The notes under the pieces were generated by a model that worked only from the letters and a program-made list of their open reading frames with translations, searched no databases and had not been told where the DNA came from. From contig NZ_JAFBDS010000001.1 of NCBI RefSeq assembly GCF_016908375.1, positions 620,226 through 684,225 of the forward strand: 64,000 nt of DNA. The letters run 5' to 3'. Source of the DNA: Amphibacillus cookii (GTDB taxonomy: Bacteria > Bacillota > Bacilli > Bacillales > Amphibacillaceae). The position numbers and the translations under genes were made by a program. Of this stretch, positions 8,231 to 17,716 are shown in pieces; position 1 is the stretch's first letter, and each line of letters starts with the position of its first letter.

Positions 8231-10153
8231 ATGAATACAAGACAGCAATATCTATTGAAGGAACTGATCAGTGAACAAAAACCAATTACAGGTGATCAAT
8301 TGGCTAAAATGATTCAAGTCACCTCTCGCACGATACGCAATGATCTGAAAGAAATTGACCGATTGTTGACAACTGAAGATGCGGGTGCATCAATTCACTC
8401 TGTTCGTGGACAAGGCTATCAACTTGATGTACATAACGAGGACAAGTTCAAATATTTTATTCGCACCGTTGTTGAGATAGATGAAACAGTCCCCGTGGAA
8501 CCAGAAGATCGTGTGCAATATCTTGTTAAAAAATTTTTACTTAGTTCCGAATATTTAAAAATTGATCAATTAGCTGATGAATTGTTCGTTAGTCGATCGA
8601 CACTTCAAAATGATTTGAAAGATGTGAAAGTTATTCTTGAGAAATATCAACTTCAGCTAGCTAAACGACCCAATTATGGATTGAAGTTAACTGGAAAAGA
8701 AAAGCAAATTCGTTATGCGATTTCTGAACTGTTATTGAGGCGGACAACGGTGACAACCGATGAACCACATCAACAGGGCTGGTTATTACCTGCTGAACAA
8801 ATGGAAGTTATTCATGCTATTGTATTAAAACGATTAAAGGCCGTCCAATTAAATTTATCTGACATCGCTTTAAATAATTTAGTTGTCCACATTGCGATTG
8901 CTTGTCGGAGGATTAGAAGTGAACAATATGTTGAGCTCGTTAATCAAGATGAGGCTGATATTCGTAATAAGAAAGAATATCAAGTCGCTCAATTGATTAT
9001 CGAAGATATTGAAAAAGCTTTGGATATCACATTTCCAACTGTAGAAATCTCATACGTAGCGATGCACTTATTAGGTACAAAATTATTTTTGAATAAGAAT
9101 GGAACAGATATGAGAAATAGTTTTGACAAAGAAATTCTGCTCACTGTACAACAAATGGTCCAACGTGTGGAAGAACAAATGCAATTCGGCATTCTTGATG
9201 ATCAGGAGCTCCATGCTGCCATCGCTATACATTTAAAACCAGCGATTCACCGCTATAAGCATCATATGAACATTCGTAATCCAATGCTTGAGGCGATTAA
9301 AGTCAATTATCCGATTGCATTTGAAGCGGGTGTGATTGCCAGTCAAGTGATAGAAGAGGCCTTTAAAATAGAAGTCGACGAGAATGAAATTGGTTATATT
9401 GCTTTACACTTTGGTGCTGCCATTGAACGGGCTAAGTTACAAACAAAACCAAAACGTTGTTTAATTGTTTGTACAACAGGTCTAGGCAGTTCTCAACTTT
9501 TATTATATAAAATGCGAGCTAAATTTGGGAATCAGCTCACTATTATTGGGGCAACTGAATTGCATAATTTGTCACAATATGACGAAGACACCATCGATTT
9601 TATTGTTAGTACCGTACCACTCCCTGACACCATCCAAATACCGCATGTTGTTATTAGTACACTGCTCGGAGGTAGTGAATTAGCCAAAATTGAAGAAATG
9701 GTTGACTCAAATACGCACTCCATCATTGATCGTTATTTAGATCAAGAGCTTGTTTATCTCAACTTGGATTTAAAAACACCGCAACAAGTGATTGAATTTC
9801 TAGGACAAGAATTAATGAATAAGGGTTATGCCAAAGCGGGTATTATCGAATCAGTTATGGCTAGAGAAAAAGCAGCTTCAACAAGTTATGGTAACTTGGT
9901 TGCCATTCCACACCCCCTAGAAGCAAAATCGGATCGAACGTTTTGGACCTTAGCAACACTAGCCGAGCCAATTGATTGGCAAGGTCATCCCGTTCAATTT
10001 GTTTGCTTGTTGCATGTTGCAGACGAAAATAAAGAAGGTCTTGAACCGATGTATAAAAGTTTGATTCGATTTGTCGATGATCGTCATATTATTGAGGAAG
10101 TATTAGCAGTTAACGATGTAAATAGTGTCATGAAAATCATTAAAAAGATGTAG
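8231..10153 (+). CDS. LicR-type PRD transcriptional activator with PTS domains
   Basis: 640 aa. Order of domains: N-terminal helix-turn-helix (TGDQLAKMIQVTSRTIRNDL, residues about 15-35), a second HTH (LADELFVSRSTLQNDL), two PRD domains (about 170-390; key histidines within VVHIAIACRRI and YVAMHLLG, then IHLKPA and YIALHFGA), a GatB-like IIB domain with Cys in CLIVCTTGLGSSQ (about 411), and a IIA domain with the phosphorylatable His in AIPHPLEAKS (about 559). Such proteins activate beta-glucoside/cellobiose PTS operons when substrate depletes IIB-phosphate. It sits just ahead of two such operons, with matching palindromes upstream of each. Confidence 0.9.
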   Translation: MNTRQQYLLKELISEQKPITGDQLAKMIQVTSRTIRNDLKEIDRLLTTEDAGASIHSVRGQGYQLDVHNEDKFKYFIRTVVEIDETVPVEPEDRVQYLVKKFLLSSEYLKIDQLADELFVSRSTLQNDLKDVKVILEKYQLQLAKRPNYGLKLTGKEKQIRYAISELLLRRTTVTTDEPHQQGWLLPAEQMEVIHAIVLKRLKAVQLNLSDIALNNLVVHIAIACRRIRSEQYVELVNQDEADIRNKKEYQVAQLIIEDIEKALDITFPTVEISYVAMHLLGTKLFLNKNGTDMRNSFDKEILLTVQQMVQRVEEQMQFGILDDQELHAAIAIHLKPAIHRYKHHMNIRNPMLEAIKVNYPIAFEAGVIASQVIEEAFKIEVDENEIGYIALHFGAAIERAKLQTKPKRCLIVCTTGLGSSQLLLYKMRAKFGNQLTIIGATELHNLSQYDEDTIDFIVSTVPLPDTIQIPHVVISTLLGGSELAKIEEMVDSNTHSIIDRYLDQELVYLNLDLKTPQQVIEFLGQELMNKGYAKAGIIESVMAREKAASTSYGNLVAIPHPLEAKSDRTFWTLATLAEPIDWQGHPVQFVCLLHVADENKEGLEPMYKSLIRFVDDRHIIEEVLAVNDVNSVMKIIKKM

Positions 10154-10167
10154 ATATCATTTAGCAA

Positions 10168-10216
10168 ATGCCTATAGCTTTAGTGCTTGAAATAAAGTGC
10201 TGTCGCTATAGGTATT
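10168..10216 (+). terminator. Stem-loop after PRD regulator
   Basis: ATGCCTATAGC pairs with GCTATAGGTAT across a long loop that itself has a small AGTGCTT/AAGTGCT pairing. There is no strong T-tract, so terminator function is uncertain. Confidence 0.45.
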
Positions 10217-10294
10217 ACATTAAATTGATTAGTATAGAAGTCTACCATATTTAAAATATAGTTTTAATGTAAGCGTTTTATTTCAACCTTATCT

Positions 10295-10314
10295 TTTTCC
10301 TTTGTAGCGGAAAA
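10295..10314 (+). promoter_or_regulatory. Palindromic operator, copy 2
   Basis: TTTTCCTTTGTAGCGGAAAA, the same arms as the sites at 8137 and 12489 with a spacer one base shorter. It lies just upstream of a perfect cre site and the first PTS operon; candidate binding site for the activator at 8231. Confidence 0.55.
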
Positions 10315-10328
10315 CTGTTCCCTTTAGT

Positions 10329-10342
10329 TGTAAGCGTTTACA
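10329..10342 (+). promoter_or_regulatory. cre site (CcpA) of first PTS operon
   Basis: TGTAAGCGTTTACA matches the cre consensus TGWNANCGNTNWCA at every position. It overlaps the likely promoter, with a TATACAAT-type -10 just after it. A weaker cre-like sequence, TGTAAGCGTTTTAT, lies about 60 bp upstream. Confidence 0.8.
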
Positions 10343-10400
10343 TTATACAATAAAATTAAGTTAAAGAGATAGAGGAGAAAAGAAAAGGAGGGATTTCTCG

Positions 10401-10724
10401 TTGGAGAATCAAGATATTATTATGGGGATAATCATTCATGGAGGTAACGCAAGAAGTGACGCGATGCGAGCAATGGCTCTCGCAAAGAACGCGAAATTTA
10501 GCGAGGCAGAGCAATTGATGGAGCAAGTCAACGAGGAATTGAATAAGGCCCATCGGATTCAGACGGATTTGATTCAAGCAGAATCTAGAGGTGAAAGTAC
10601 AGAGGTATCTCTTTTAATGGTTCACGCACAAGATCATTTTATGAATGCGATGACTGTTAAAGATTTAGCATTAGAAATCATTAATTTAAATAAAAAAATA
10701 TATCAACTTTTAGGAGGAAACTAA
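10401..10724 (+). CDS. PTS lactose/cellobiose-family IIA (operon 1)
   Basis: 107-aa cytoplasmic phosphocarrier of a beta-glucoside-type PTS. IIA of this family is a helical bundle phosphorylated on the His in LLMVHAQDHFMNA (residues about 74-86), which is present. The start is TTG at 10401, placed 8 nt after AAGGAGGG; the paralogue at 12627 uses the same codon. It is followed after 1 nt by the IIB gene. Control: cre site and palindromic operator upstream. Confidence 0.9.
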   Translation: MENQDIIMGIIIHGGNARSDAMRAMALAKNAKFSEAEQLMEQVNEELNKAHRIQTDLIQAESRGESTEVSLLMVHAQDHFMNAMTVKDLALEIINLNKKIYQLLGGN

Positions 10725-10725
10725 A

Positions 10726-11037
10726 ATGAAAAATATTTTATTAGTTTGTGCAGCTGGGATGTCAACAAGTATGTTGGTCAACAAGATGCAAAAAGCAGCT
10801 GAAGGAAAAGGTGAAGATATTAACATTAATGCAACGTCAGGTGGTGACATTAAATCTTACATTGGTGATGCAGATGTCTTACTTTTGGGCCCACAAGTTT
10901 CCTATTTGAAAGATGACTATACGAATCAATATGGGGGCGCAAATGGTATCCCTGTTGAAGTGATTAATAGTTTAGATTACGGCACAATGAATGGTGAAAA
11001 AGTGTTGAATTGGGCACTTGAACTTATAGATCAATAA
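10726..11037 (+). CDS. PTS lactose/cellobiose-family IIB (operon 1)
   Basis: 103 aa; the active cysteine is residue 8 in KNILLVCAAGMSTSMLVNKM. It transfers phosphate from IIA to the incoming sugar bound by IIC. It has the usual VLLLGPQVSYLKDDY segment. The ribosome site TAGGAGG lies inside the end of the IIA gene. Nearly identical to the paralogue at 12952. Confidence 0.92.
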   Translation: MKNILLVCAAGMSTSMLVNKMQKAAEGKGEDININATSGGDIKSYIGDADVLLLGPQVSYLKDDYTNQYGGANGIPVEVINSLDYGTMNGEKVLNWALELIDQ

Positions 11038-11060
11038 ATGATAAAAGGAGGAAGTAAATT

Positions 11061-12326
11061 ATGGCTATCTCAGGTTTTCAACAAAAGCTACAGTCTGTTG
11101 CAGGTAAAATTAGTTCGAATAAGTATTTAAAAGCCGTTTCAGATGGTTTAATGTCAGCATTACCCGCACTTATTATTGGTGCCTTTTCAACATTATTAAG
11201 TGGGATGCAATTTGAAGCCTATCAAAATTTTATTACCAATACTGGACTTAAAGAATTATTAGAATTACCGGCTCAGTATACCACTGATATGGTAGCAGTC
11301 TATGCCGTCTTCTTTATCGCCTTTCGTTTAGCAGGTGCATTTGATAAAGATGGTGCACCAGCAGGATTAATAGCACTTATGTCATTTTTTGTATTAACAC
11401 CAACTGCGGTTATGGAAGATACATCCGTTTTACCGTTTCAATTTTTAGGTGCACAAGGTTTGTTTGTTGCGATTATCGTTGGTTTAATTAGTGCACGCTT
11501 GTATGTCTTTATTGTCAATAAGGGGATTACAATCAAAATGCCAGATGGTGTGCCACCGACGGTTGCCAAAACATTTACTGGTTTAGTACCAGGGATCTTA
11601 ATTGTTGTTCTCTTTACGATTGTCAGCTTTCTTTTCAGAATGACAGCATTTGAAAGTATGCACCAATTTGTCTATTCCTTTATTCAAACACCAATGCAAA
11701 ATCTAGGTGGTGGTTTCTGGTCATTAATTGCGATGACATTAGTGATTCACATCCTTTGGTTACTTGGTATCCATGGTATGCTAGTTATTCTACCTATTTA
11801 TTTAAGTATTTGGATGCCGTTAGGTGTGGAAAACTTAGATGCAATGGCAGCGGGTCAAGAGTTGCCGAATATTGTTAATACAGCATTTGCTCAACTGTTT
11901 ATGTTACTAGGTGGATCTGGTGCGACTCTAGGTTTAGCGATAATTATGACCTTTATGGCGAAAAGTAAGCGATATCGAATGTTAGGTAAGATTGCTTTAC
12001 CGGGCTCGATATTTGGAATCAATGAACCACTGATCTTTGGTTTGCCAATCGTCTTAAACCCATATTTGGCGATTCCATTTGTACTAGCACCTTTAACTGC
12101 TGTCATTATTCCTTACTTCTTAATGGCATCAGGGATGATTACGAAATTGGCAGGGGCACACTTGCCACTAGGTACACCAGCTTTCTTTAACGCTATTTTG
12201 CAAGGTGGTTTTGTTATCCTCATCGTGCAAATTTTGATGATTGTTGTCACTGCGTTAGTTTACTATCCATTTTTCCGTGTGATTGATAAGCAAGCCCTTG
12301 CGGAAGAAAAAGCAGCAGAACAATAA
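11061..12326 (+). CDS. PTS lactose/cellobiose-family IIC permease (operon 1)
   Basis: 421-aa integral membrane permease of the EIIC-Lac/Cel superfamily. About ten hydrophobic segments, with family motifs GINEPLIFGLPIVLNPY and AGAHLPLGTPAFFNA near the substrate site. It imports a beta-linked disaccharide, probably cellobiose or a relative, with phosphorylation; the substrate is inferred from the 6-phospho-beta-glucosidase gene downstream. Preceded by AAAAGGAGG. The paralogue at 13291 differs at only about 20 positions by eye. Confidence 0.92.
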   Translation: MAISGFQQKLQSVAGKISSNKYLKAVSDGLMSALPALIIGAFSTLLSGMQFEAYQNFITNTGLKELLELPAQYTTDMVAVYAVFFIAFRLAGAFDKDGAPAGLIALMSFFVLTPTAVMEDTSVLPFQFLGAQGLFVAIIVGLISARLYVFIVNKGITIKMPDGVPPTVAKTFTGLVPGILIVVLFTIVSFLFRMTAFESMHQFVYSFIQTPMQNLGGGFWSLIAMTLVIHILWLLGIHGMLVILPIYLSIWMPLGVENLDAMAAGQELPNIVNTAFAQLFMLLGGSGATLGLAIIMTFMAKSKRYRMLGKIALPGSIFGINEPLIFGLPIVLNPYLAIPFVLAPLTAVIIPYFLMASGMITKLAGAHLPLGTPAFFNAILQGGFVILIVQILMIVVTALVYYPFFRVIDKQALAEEKAAEQ

Positions 12327-12341
12327 GAATATTTTCTTATA

Positions 12342-12373
12342 AGTAGGTTAGTCTATGACTAGCCTACTTTTTT
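12342..12373 (+). terminator. Terminator after PTS operon 1
   Basis: AGTAGGTTAGTC pairs with GACTAGCCTACT (one G:U), 3-nt loop, then TTTTT. Confidence 0.85.
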
Positions 12374-12488
12374 GCTATGTTAGCAGATAAGAAGTATAGC
12401 GAATATAAACGTTTGGTTTAAATCAAATAATCTTTAGAGAGGGCTGTTAGCTTTAATTCATTTAATATTTCTAACTTTAACCTAACTT

Positions 12489-12546
12489 ACTTCCGCTAAT
12501 AGTGGAAAATGACTAACTCTACCTCACTTCCTCTTATAGTGGAAAA
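12489..12546 (+). promoter_or_regulatory. Palindromic operators, copies 3 and 4
   Basis: Two sites, TTCCGCTAATAGTGGAAAA (12491-12509) and TTCCTCTTATAGTGGAAAA (12528-12546), start 37 bp apart and lie just before the second PTS operon. Both share the TTCC-N-CTA-A-TAG-N-GGAA layout of the site at 8137. Candidate tandem sites for the PRD activator. Confidence 0.55.
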
Positions 12547-12560
12547 ACACTCGCTTTAGA

Positions 12561-12574
12561 TGAAAACGTTTTAA
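12561..12574 (+). promoter_or_regulatory. cre-like site of second PTS operon
   Basis: TGAAAACGTTTTAA matches the cre consensus at all but one position. It lies 53 bp before the TTG start at 12627, in the position equivalent to the perfect cre of operon 1. Confidence 0.6.
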
Positions 12575-12626
12575 TTGTATAGTGTAATTAAGATAGATAA
12601 ACGAGCTAACAAGGGAGGATACGCAG

Positions 12627-12950
12627 TTGGAAAATCAAGAAGTGGTAATGGGGATAATCATACATGGAGGCAATGCTAGAAGTGCTGCAATGCGAGCAAT
12701 GGCTGCTGCCAAAAAAGCAAATTTCGAAGAGGCTGAACAGTTAGTAGAAGAGGCAAATGAAGAGCTAAACAAAGCGCATCGGATTCAAACGGATTTAATT
12801 CAAGCAGAATCCAGAGGTGAAACTACAGAGATTTCACTGCTAATGGTTCATGCACAAGATCACTTAATGAATGCGATGACCGTTCGAGACTTAACATTAG
12901 AAATTATTGATTTAAATAAAAAGATAAATGAAATTTCAGGAGGGAATTAA
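12627..12950 (+). CDS. PTS lactose/cellobiose-family IIA (operon 2)
   Basis: 107 aa, paralogue of the IIA at 10401 with the conserved phosphorylation site LLMVHAQDHLMNA. About four in five residues match by eye, clearly less than the IIC pair. TTG start 8 nt after GGGAGG. First gene of the duplicated operon; cre-like and palindromic operators precede it. Confidence 0.9.
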   Translation: MENQEVVMGIIIHGGNARSAAMRAMAAAKKANFEEAEQLVEEANEELNKAHRIQTDLIQAESRGETTEISLLMVHAQDHLMNAMTVRDLTLEIIDLNKKINEISGGN

Positions 12951-12951
12951 A

Positions 12952-13260
12952 ATGAAAAACATTTTATTAGTATGTGCAGCAGGGATGTCAACAAGTATGT
13001 TAGTTAACAAAATGGAGAAAGCAGCAGAATCAAAAAATGAAGAAATTAAAATTGCGGCTACCTCAGGTGGAGATATTAAGACACATATCGAGGATGCAGA
13101 TGTTTTACTTTTGGGTCCACAAGTGTCTTATTTAAAAGATGACTATACGAAACAATATGGGGGCGCAAATGGTATCCCTGTTGAAGTCATTAATAGTTTA
13201 GACTACGGCACAATGAATGGTGAAAAAGTGCTCGATTGGGCGCTTGATTTAATAAATTAA
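12952..13260 (+). CDS. PTS lactose/cellobiose-family IIB (operon 2)
   Basis: 102 aa, active Cys at residue 8 (LLVCAAGMSTSML). The ATG at 12952 has AGGAGGG upstream and corresponds exactly to the start of the operon 1 paralogue; an in-frame codon at 12928 lies inside the IIA gene and is rejected. Follows IIA by 1 nt. Confidence 0.92.
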   Translation: MKNILLVCAAGMSTSMLVNKMEKAAESKNEEIKIAATSGGDIKTHIEDADVLLLGPQVSYLKDDYTKQYGGANGIPVEVINSLDYGTMNGEKVLDWALDLIN

Positions 13261-13290
13261 TCTATAACATAATTAAGGGGGAAATTTATT

Positions 13291-14559
13291 ATGGCTATTA
13301 CAGGTTTTCAACAAAAGCTACAATCTGTTGCAGGTAAAATTAGCTCAAATCGTTATTTAAAAGCCATTTCAGACGGTTTGATGTCAGCGTTACCCGCACT
13401 TATTATTGGTGCCTTTTCAACATTATTAAGTGGGATGCAATTTGAAGCCTACCAAAATTTTATTACAAATACTGGCCTTAAAGAATTATTGGAATTACCG
13501 GCTCAGTATACCACCGATATGGTAGCAGTCTATGCCGTCTTCTTTATCGCCTTTCGTTTAGCGGGTACATTTGATAAAGATGGCGCACCAGCTGGATTAA
13601 TAGCACTTATGTCATTTTTTGTATTAACACCAACTGGGGTTATGGAAGATGCAACGGTTTTACCGTTTCAATTTTTAGGTGCGCAAGGTTTGTTTGTTGC
13701 AATTATTGTTGGTCTGATTAGTGCACGCTTGTATGTCTTTATTGTCAATAAGGGGATTACAATCAAAATGCCAGATGGTGTGCCACCGACAGTTGCCAAA
13801 ACGTTTACTGGTTTAGTTCCAGGTATTTTAATTGTTGTTCTCTTTACGATTGTTGCTTTTCTCTTCAGAATGACAGCATTTGAAAGTATGCACCAATTTG
13901 TTTATGCATTTATTCAAACACCAATGCAAAATCTAGGTGGAGGTTTCTGGTCATTAATTGCAATGACATTAGTAATTCACATCCTGTGGTTACTTGGAAT
14001 TCACGGTATGCTTGTTATCTTACCTATTTATTTAAGTATTTGGATGCCGTTAGGTGTGGAAAACTTAGATGCGATCGCAGCGGGTCAAGAGTTGCCGAAT
14101 ATTGTTAATACAGCATTTGCTCAACTGTTTATGTTACTAGGTGGATCTGGTGCGACTCTAGGTTTAGCGATAATTATGACCTTTATGGCAAAAAGTAAGC
14201 GATATCGAACATTGGGTAAGATTTCGTTACCTGGTACCATTTTCGGAATTAATGAACCACTGATCTTTGGTTTGCCAATCGTCTTAAACCCATATTTGGC
14301 GATTCCATTTGTACTAGCACCTTTAACTGCTGTCATTATTCCTTACTTCTTAATGGCATCAGGAATGATTACGAAATTGGCAGGGGCACACTTGCCACTA
14401 GGTACACCAGCTTTCTTTAACGCTATTTTGCAAGGTGGTTTTGTTATCCTCATCGTGCAAATTTTGATGATTGTTGTCACAGCTTTAATATACTATCCGT
14501 TCTTCCGTGTGATCGATAAGCAAGCATATGCTGACGAACAAGAAGCTGCTAAACAATAA
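13291..14559 (+). CDS. PTS lactose/cellobiose-family IIC permease (operon 2)
   Basis: 422-aa membrane permease, near copy of the one at 11061 with the same GINEPLIFGLPIV and HLPLGTPAFFNA motifs. Long stretches are identical even at DNA level (for example around 14080-14200 against 11850-11970), whereas other parts carry many silent changes. This points to recent gene conversion between the copies. Ribosome site AAGGGGG. Confidence 0.92.
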   Translation: MAITGFQQKLQSVAGKISSNRYLKAISDGLMSALPALIIGAFSTLLSGMQFEAYQNFITNTGLKELLELPAQYTTDMVAVYAVFFIAFRLAGTFDKDGAPAGLIALMSFFVLTPTGVMEDATVLPFQFLGAQGLFVAIIVGLISARLYVFIVNKGITIKMPDGVPPTVAKTFTGLVPGILIVVLFTIVAFLFRMTAFESMHQFVYAFIQTPMQNLGGGFWSLIAMTLVIHILWLLGIHGMLVILPIYLSIWMPLGVENLDAIAAGQELPNIVNTAFAQLFMLLGGSGATLGLAIIMTFMAKSKRYRTLGKISLPGTIFGINEPLIFGLPIVLNPYLAIPFVLAPLTAVIIPYFLMASGMITKLAGAHLPLGTPAFFNAILQGGFVILIVQILMIVVTALIYYPFFRVIDKQAYADEQEAAKQ

Positions 14560-14597
14560 ATTTAACGCAATTATTAGCGAAAAGTAAATACAGTAAG

Positions 14598-14639
14598 CAA
14601 AACCGAATGATATTATTTTATAAAAATCATTCGGTTTTG
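14598..14639 (+). terminator. Terminator after PTS operon 2
   Basis: Perfect 14-bp stem CAAAACCGAATGAT with ATCATTCGGTTTTG around a 14-nt loop; the T-rich right arm supplies the U-run. Confidence 0.85.
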
Positions 14640-14737
14640 TGCAATATTATACTTATGAGGATAGAGCTTTGTATGAAACCTATTTAGATCTATCATCACT
14701 GTCCATGAGTACCTTTTTAGGTAAATATATTAAAGTT

Positions 14738-14763
14738 ATTAAATGTAACATGTTACATTTAAT
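14738..14763 (+). promoter_or_regulatory. Perfect 26-bp palindrome before 6-phospho-beta-glucosidase
   Basis: Core AAATGTAACATGTTACATTT (14741-14760), extended by three matching bases on each side, with no spacer. It lies about 95 bp upstream of the glucosidase start and looks like an operator for a dimeric repressor (GntR-like sites have this form). It is unlike the operators of the PTS operons. No repressor gene is adjacent. Confidence 0.6.
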
Positions 14764-14844
14764 TGTGACAACAATTTCATTTGTTATCCTTTTCATTAGT
14801 AAACAAGTTACCTATACTAAAAATAGAGAAGATAAATTACTTAG

Positions 14845-16278
<1,434 letters not shown>

Positions 16279-16287
16279 TAGACAGGA

Positions 16288-16319
16288 AAACATGCTAAGG
16301 CTCACTTAGCATGTTTTTT
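16288..16319 (+). terminator. Terminator after GH1 gene
   Basis: AAACATGCTAAG pairs perfectly with CTTAGCATGTTT across a 5-nt loop, followed by TTT. Confidence 0.85.
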
Positions 16320-16371
16320 ATGATTGAGGTAAAGGTGTAAGAGAGAAAAAAATCAGAAGGGAGCGGTTAAA

Positions 16372-16580
16372 ATGCCAATAGGACCAACTAATAGGAGCTA
16401 TATGCGTGATAAAATACCAAACTGGCTAAAACAAAACGCACGTTATCTATGGCTTTCTCTATTTTGAAGTGGATGTTTTACGGACGGTTATCTGTGATAA
16501 AGCTTTTCCCTATTGCTAACATGCTACCGGCGCTATTAATTATTATGCCAATCTCCTACTTTTGGACATTATTTTTCTAA
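16372..16580 (+). pseudogene. Small membrane-protein gene broken by repeat fragment
   Basis: A start with a good ribosome site (GAAGGGAGCGG) gives MPIGPTNRSYMRDKIPNWLK and ends at 16467 inside a reverse half-copy of the two-hairpin repeat. Immediately beyond the repeat, in another frame, comes FPIANMLPALLIIMPISYFW up to a stop at 16578, which looks like the hydrophobic C-terminus of a membrane protein. The simplest reading is one gene split by, and partly deleted with, the repeat. Product not recognised. Confidence 0.45.
16457..16501 (-). repeat. Half copy of two-hairpin repeat (copy 4, reverse)
   Basis: Reads on the minus strand as TTTATCACAGATAACCGTCC, then GTAAAACATCCACTTCAAAA. It is only the 5' arm of hairpin I; the rest is missing. 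Confidence 0.75.
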
Positions 16581-16644
16581 ATCAGTTATAATGAATGTTG
16601 TAACTGATGTTTAAAAGATATCTCATGACGAAGGGAAAAATTAA

Positions 16645-17292
16645 ATGAACAAAATACAAGCTAAACTATTTATGATGTTAATCGGTAATCTCTTATTAGG
16701 CTTAGCGGTAGGGATATTCATTATAGCTGAGCTAGGTACAGATCCGTTTGCTACGATGAATTTGGGGATTAGTGCAACACTCGGTCTTTCATTAGGTTTT
16801 TACCAGCTGTTGTTTAATGCTCTATTGTTTATTATTATTATTGTCTATGGTAGACATTTAATTGGATTGGGAACGATTGTAAATATGGTTGCTATTGGCT
16901 TTATTGCTGATTTTATCGTATACAGTTATAACCAATTAAATGTTGGTCAACCGTCTATCACCGTCAAGTTGCTTTTACTTTTGATAGGGATCATGATCGC
17001 AAGCTTTGGTTTATCCCTCTATATAACTGCTCAATTAGGGGTGGCGCCCTATGATGCACTACCATTGATCATTATGAAAATGTTAAATGAAAGTATTTCT
17101 TTTACAAAAGCAAGATTAGCGGTTGATATATTAGCTGTAGTTATCGGTTCTCTTTTTGGTGCGGTTGTTGGCGTGGGTACATTATTGATTGCCGTATCAT
17201 TAGGCCCAATGGTGACCTTTTACAATAAATGCATTTCCGAGCCGTTTTTACAGAGATATGATGTTTTAGTAGCTAAAAACAAATCAATATAA
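16645..17292 (+). CDS. YczE/YyaS-type membrane protein
   Basis: 215 aa, about six hydrophobic segments. The two halves each carry the family signature: ELGTDPFATMNLGIS near residue 30 and QLGVAPYDALPLIIM near 131, an internal duplication typical of the YczE/YyaS/YitT-like group. Function of the family is poorly known (YczE affects surfactin/bacillaene-type synthases in B. subtilis). Start ATG with GAAGGGAAA upstream. Stands alone among gene remnants. Confidence 0.75.
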   Translation: MNKIQAKLFMMLIGNLLLGLAVGIFIIAELGTDPFATMNLGISATLGLSLGFYQLLFNALLFIIIIVYGRHLIGLGTIVNMVAIGFIADFIVYSYNQLNVGQPSITVKLLLLLIGIMIASFGLSLYITAQLGVAPYDALPLIIMKMLNESISFTKARLAVDILAVVIGSLFGAVVGVGTLLIAVSLGPMVTFYNKCISEPFLQRYDVLVAKNKSI

Positions 17293-17302
17293 ATCTAGAG
17301 TT

Positions 17303-17395
17303 GATAGCTTTTATATTGACGCATATACGGTTCCCAATCAGGAATTTTTAACATTTGTTGATGAGACGGGATACCAAACGGATGCTGAAAAGTAG
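17303..17395 (+). pseudogene. Formylglycine-generating enzyme-like (SUMF1/EgtB) remnant
   Basis: Thirty codons with no start read DSFYIDAYTVPNQEFLTFVD and then ETGYQTDAEK before a stop. This matches the conserved early block of FGE-sulfatase domain proteins (pattern F-x-ID-x-Y-x-V-x-N-x-x-F-x-x-FV-x-x-TGY-x-T-x-AE). No further FGE motifs follow. A decayed fragment. Confidence 0.55.
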
Positions 17396-17486
17396 GCTGG
17401 TCATTTAAATAAATTATGTGGAATTAAGCAGTGAATGGATTTCAAGTATCACAGAAAATAGTGCAAGATTGAAAGCTACTTTTATT

Positions 17487-17539
17487 TATTACAGCTAACC
17501 ATCCAGTAAAACGCCTACTAATTAAAGGTTTATTTTATG
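17487..17539 (+). repeat. Short-form repeat (copy 5)
   Basis: Deletion derivative of the two-hairpin repeat: 5' end TTATTACAGCTAACCATCC joined to the 3' end CTAATTAAAGGTTTATTTTAT, without the central hairpin. Its end abuts a truncated reading frame at 17541. Confidence 0.65.
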
Positions 17540-17540
17540 A

Positions 17541-17690
17541 TTATTTTCCATAATAATCCTGAATATTTCTTTGTTATTTGGAATCGCTGTCAAAACTGAT
17601 GACTATGTTTGGCGAATATTAGTTTGTAGTGTGTCGACAGTGAATTCACTTTGGTTTGCTAAAGGTGAGCGTGTAACCAAAAAAATCTAG
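17541..17690 (+). pseudogene. 3' fragment of a membrane-protein gene
   Basis: Open frame of 49 codons without a start, beginning exactly at the end of a short-form repeat. It reads LFSIIILNISLLFGIAVKTD, then DYVWRILVCSVSTVN and so on to a stop. Two hydrophobic stretches suggest the end of a membrane protein whose 5' part was lost at the repeat junction. Product not recognised. Confidence 0.35.
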
Positions 17691-17716
17691 GCAATTTTAA
17701 TGTTGCTATTATAGAG

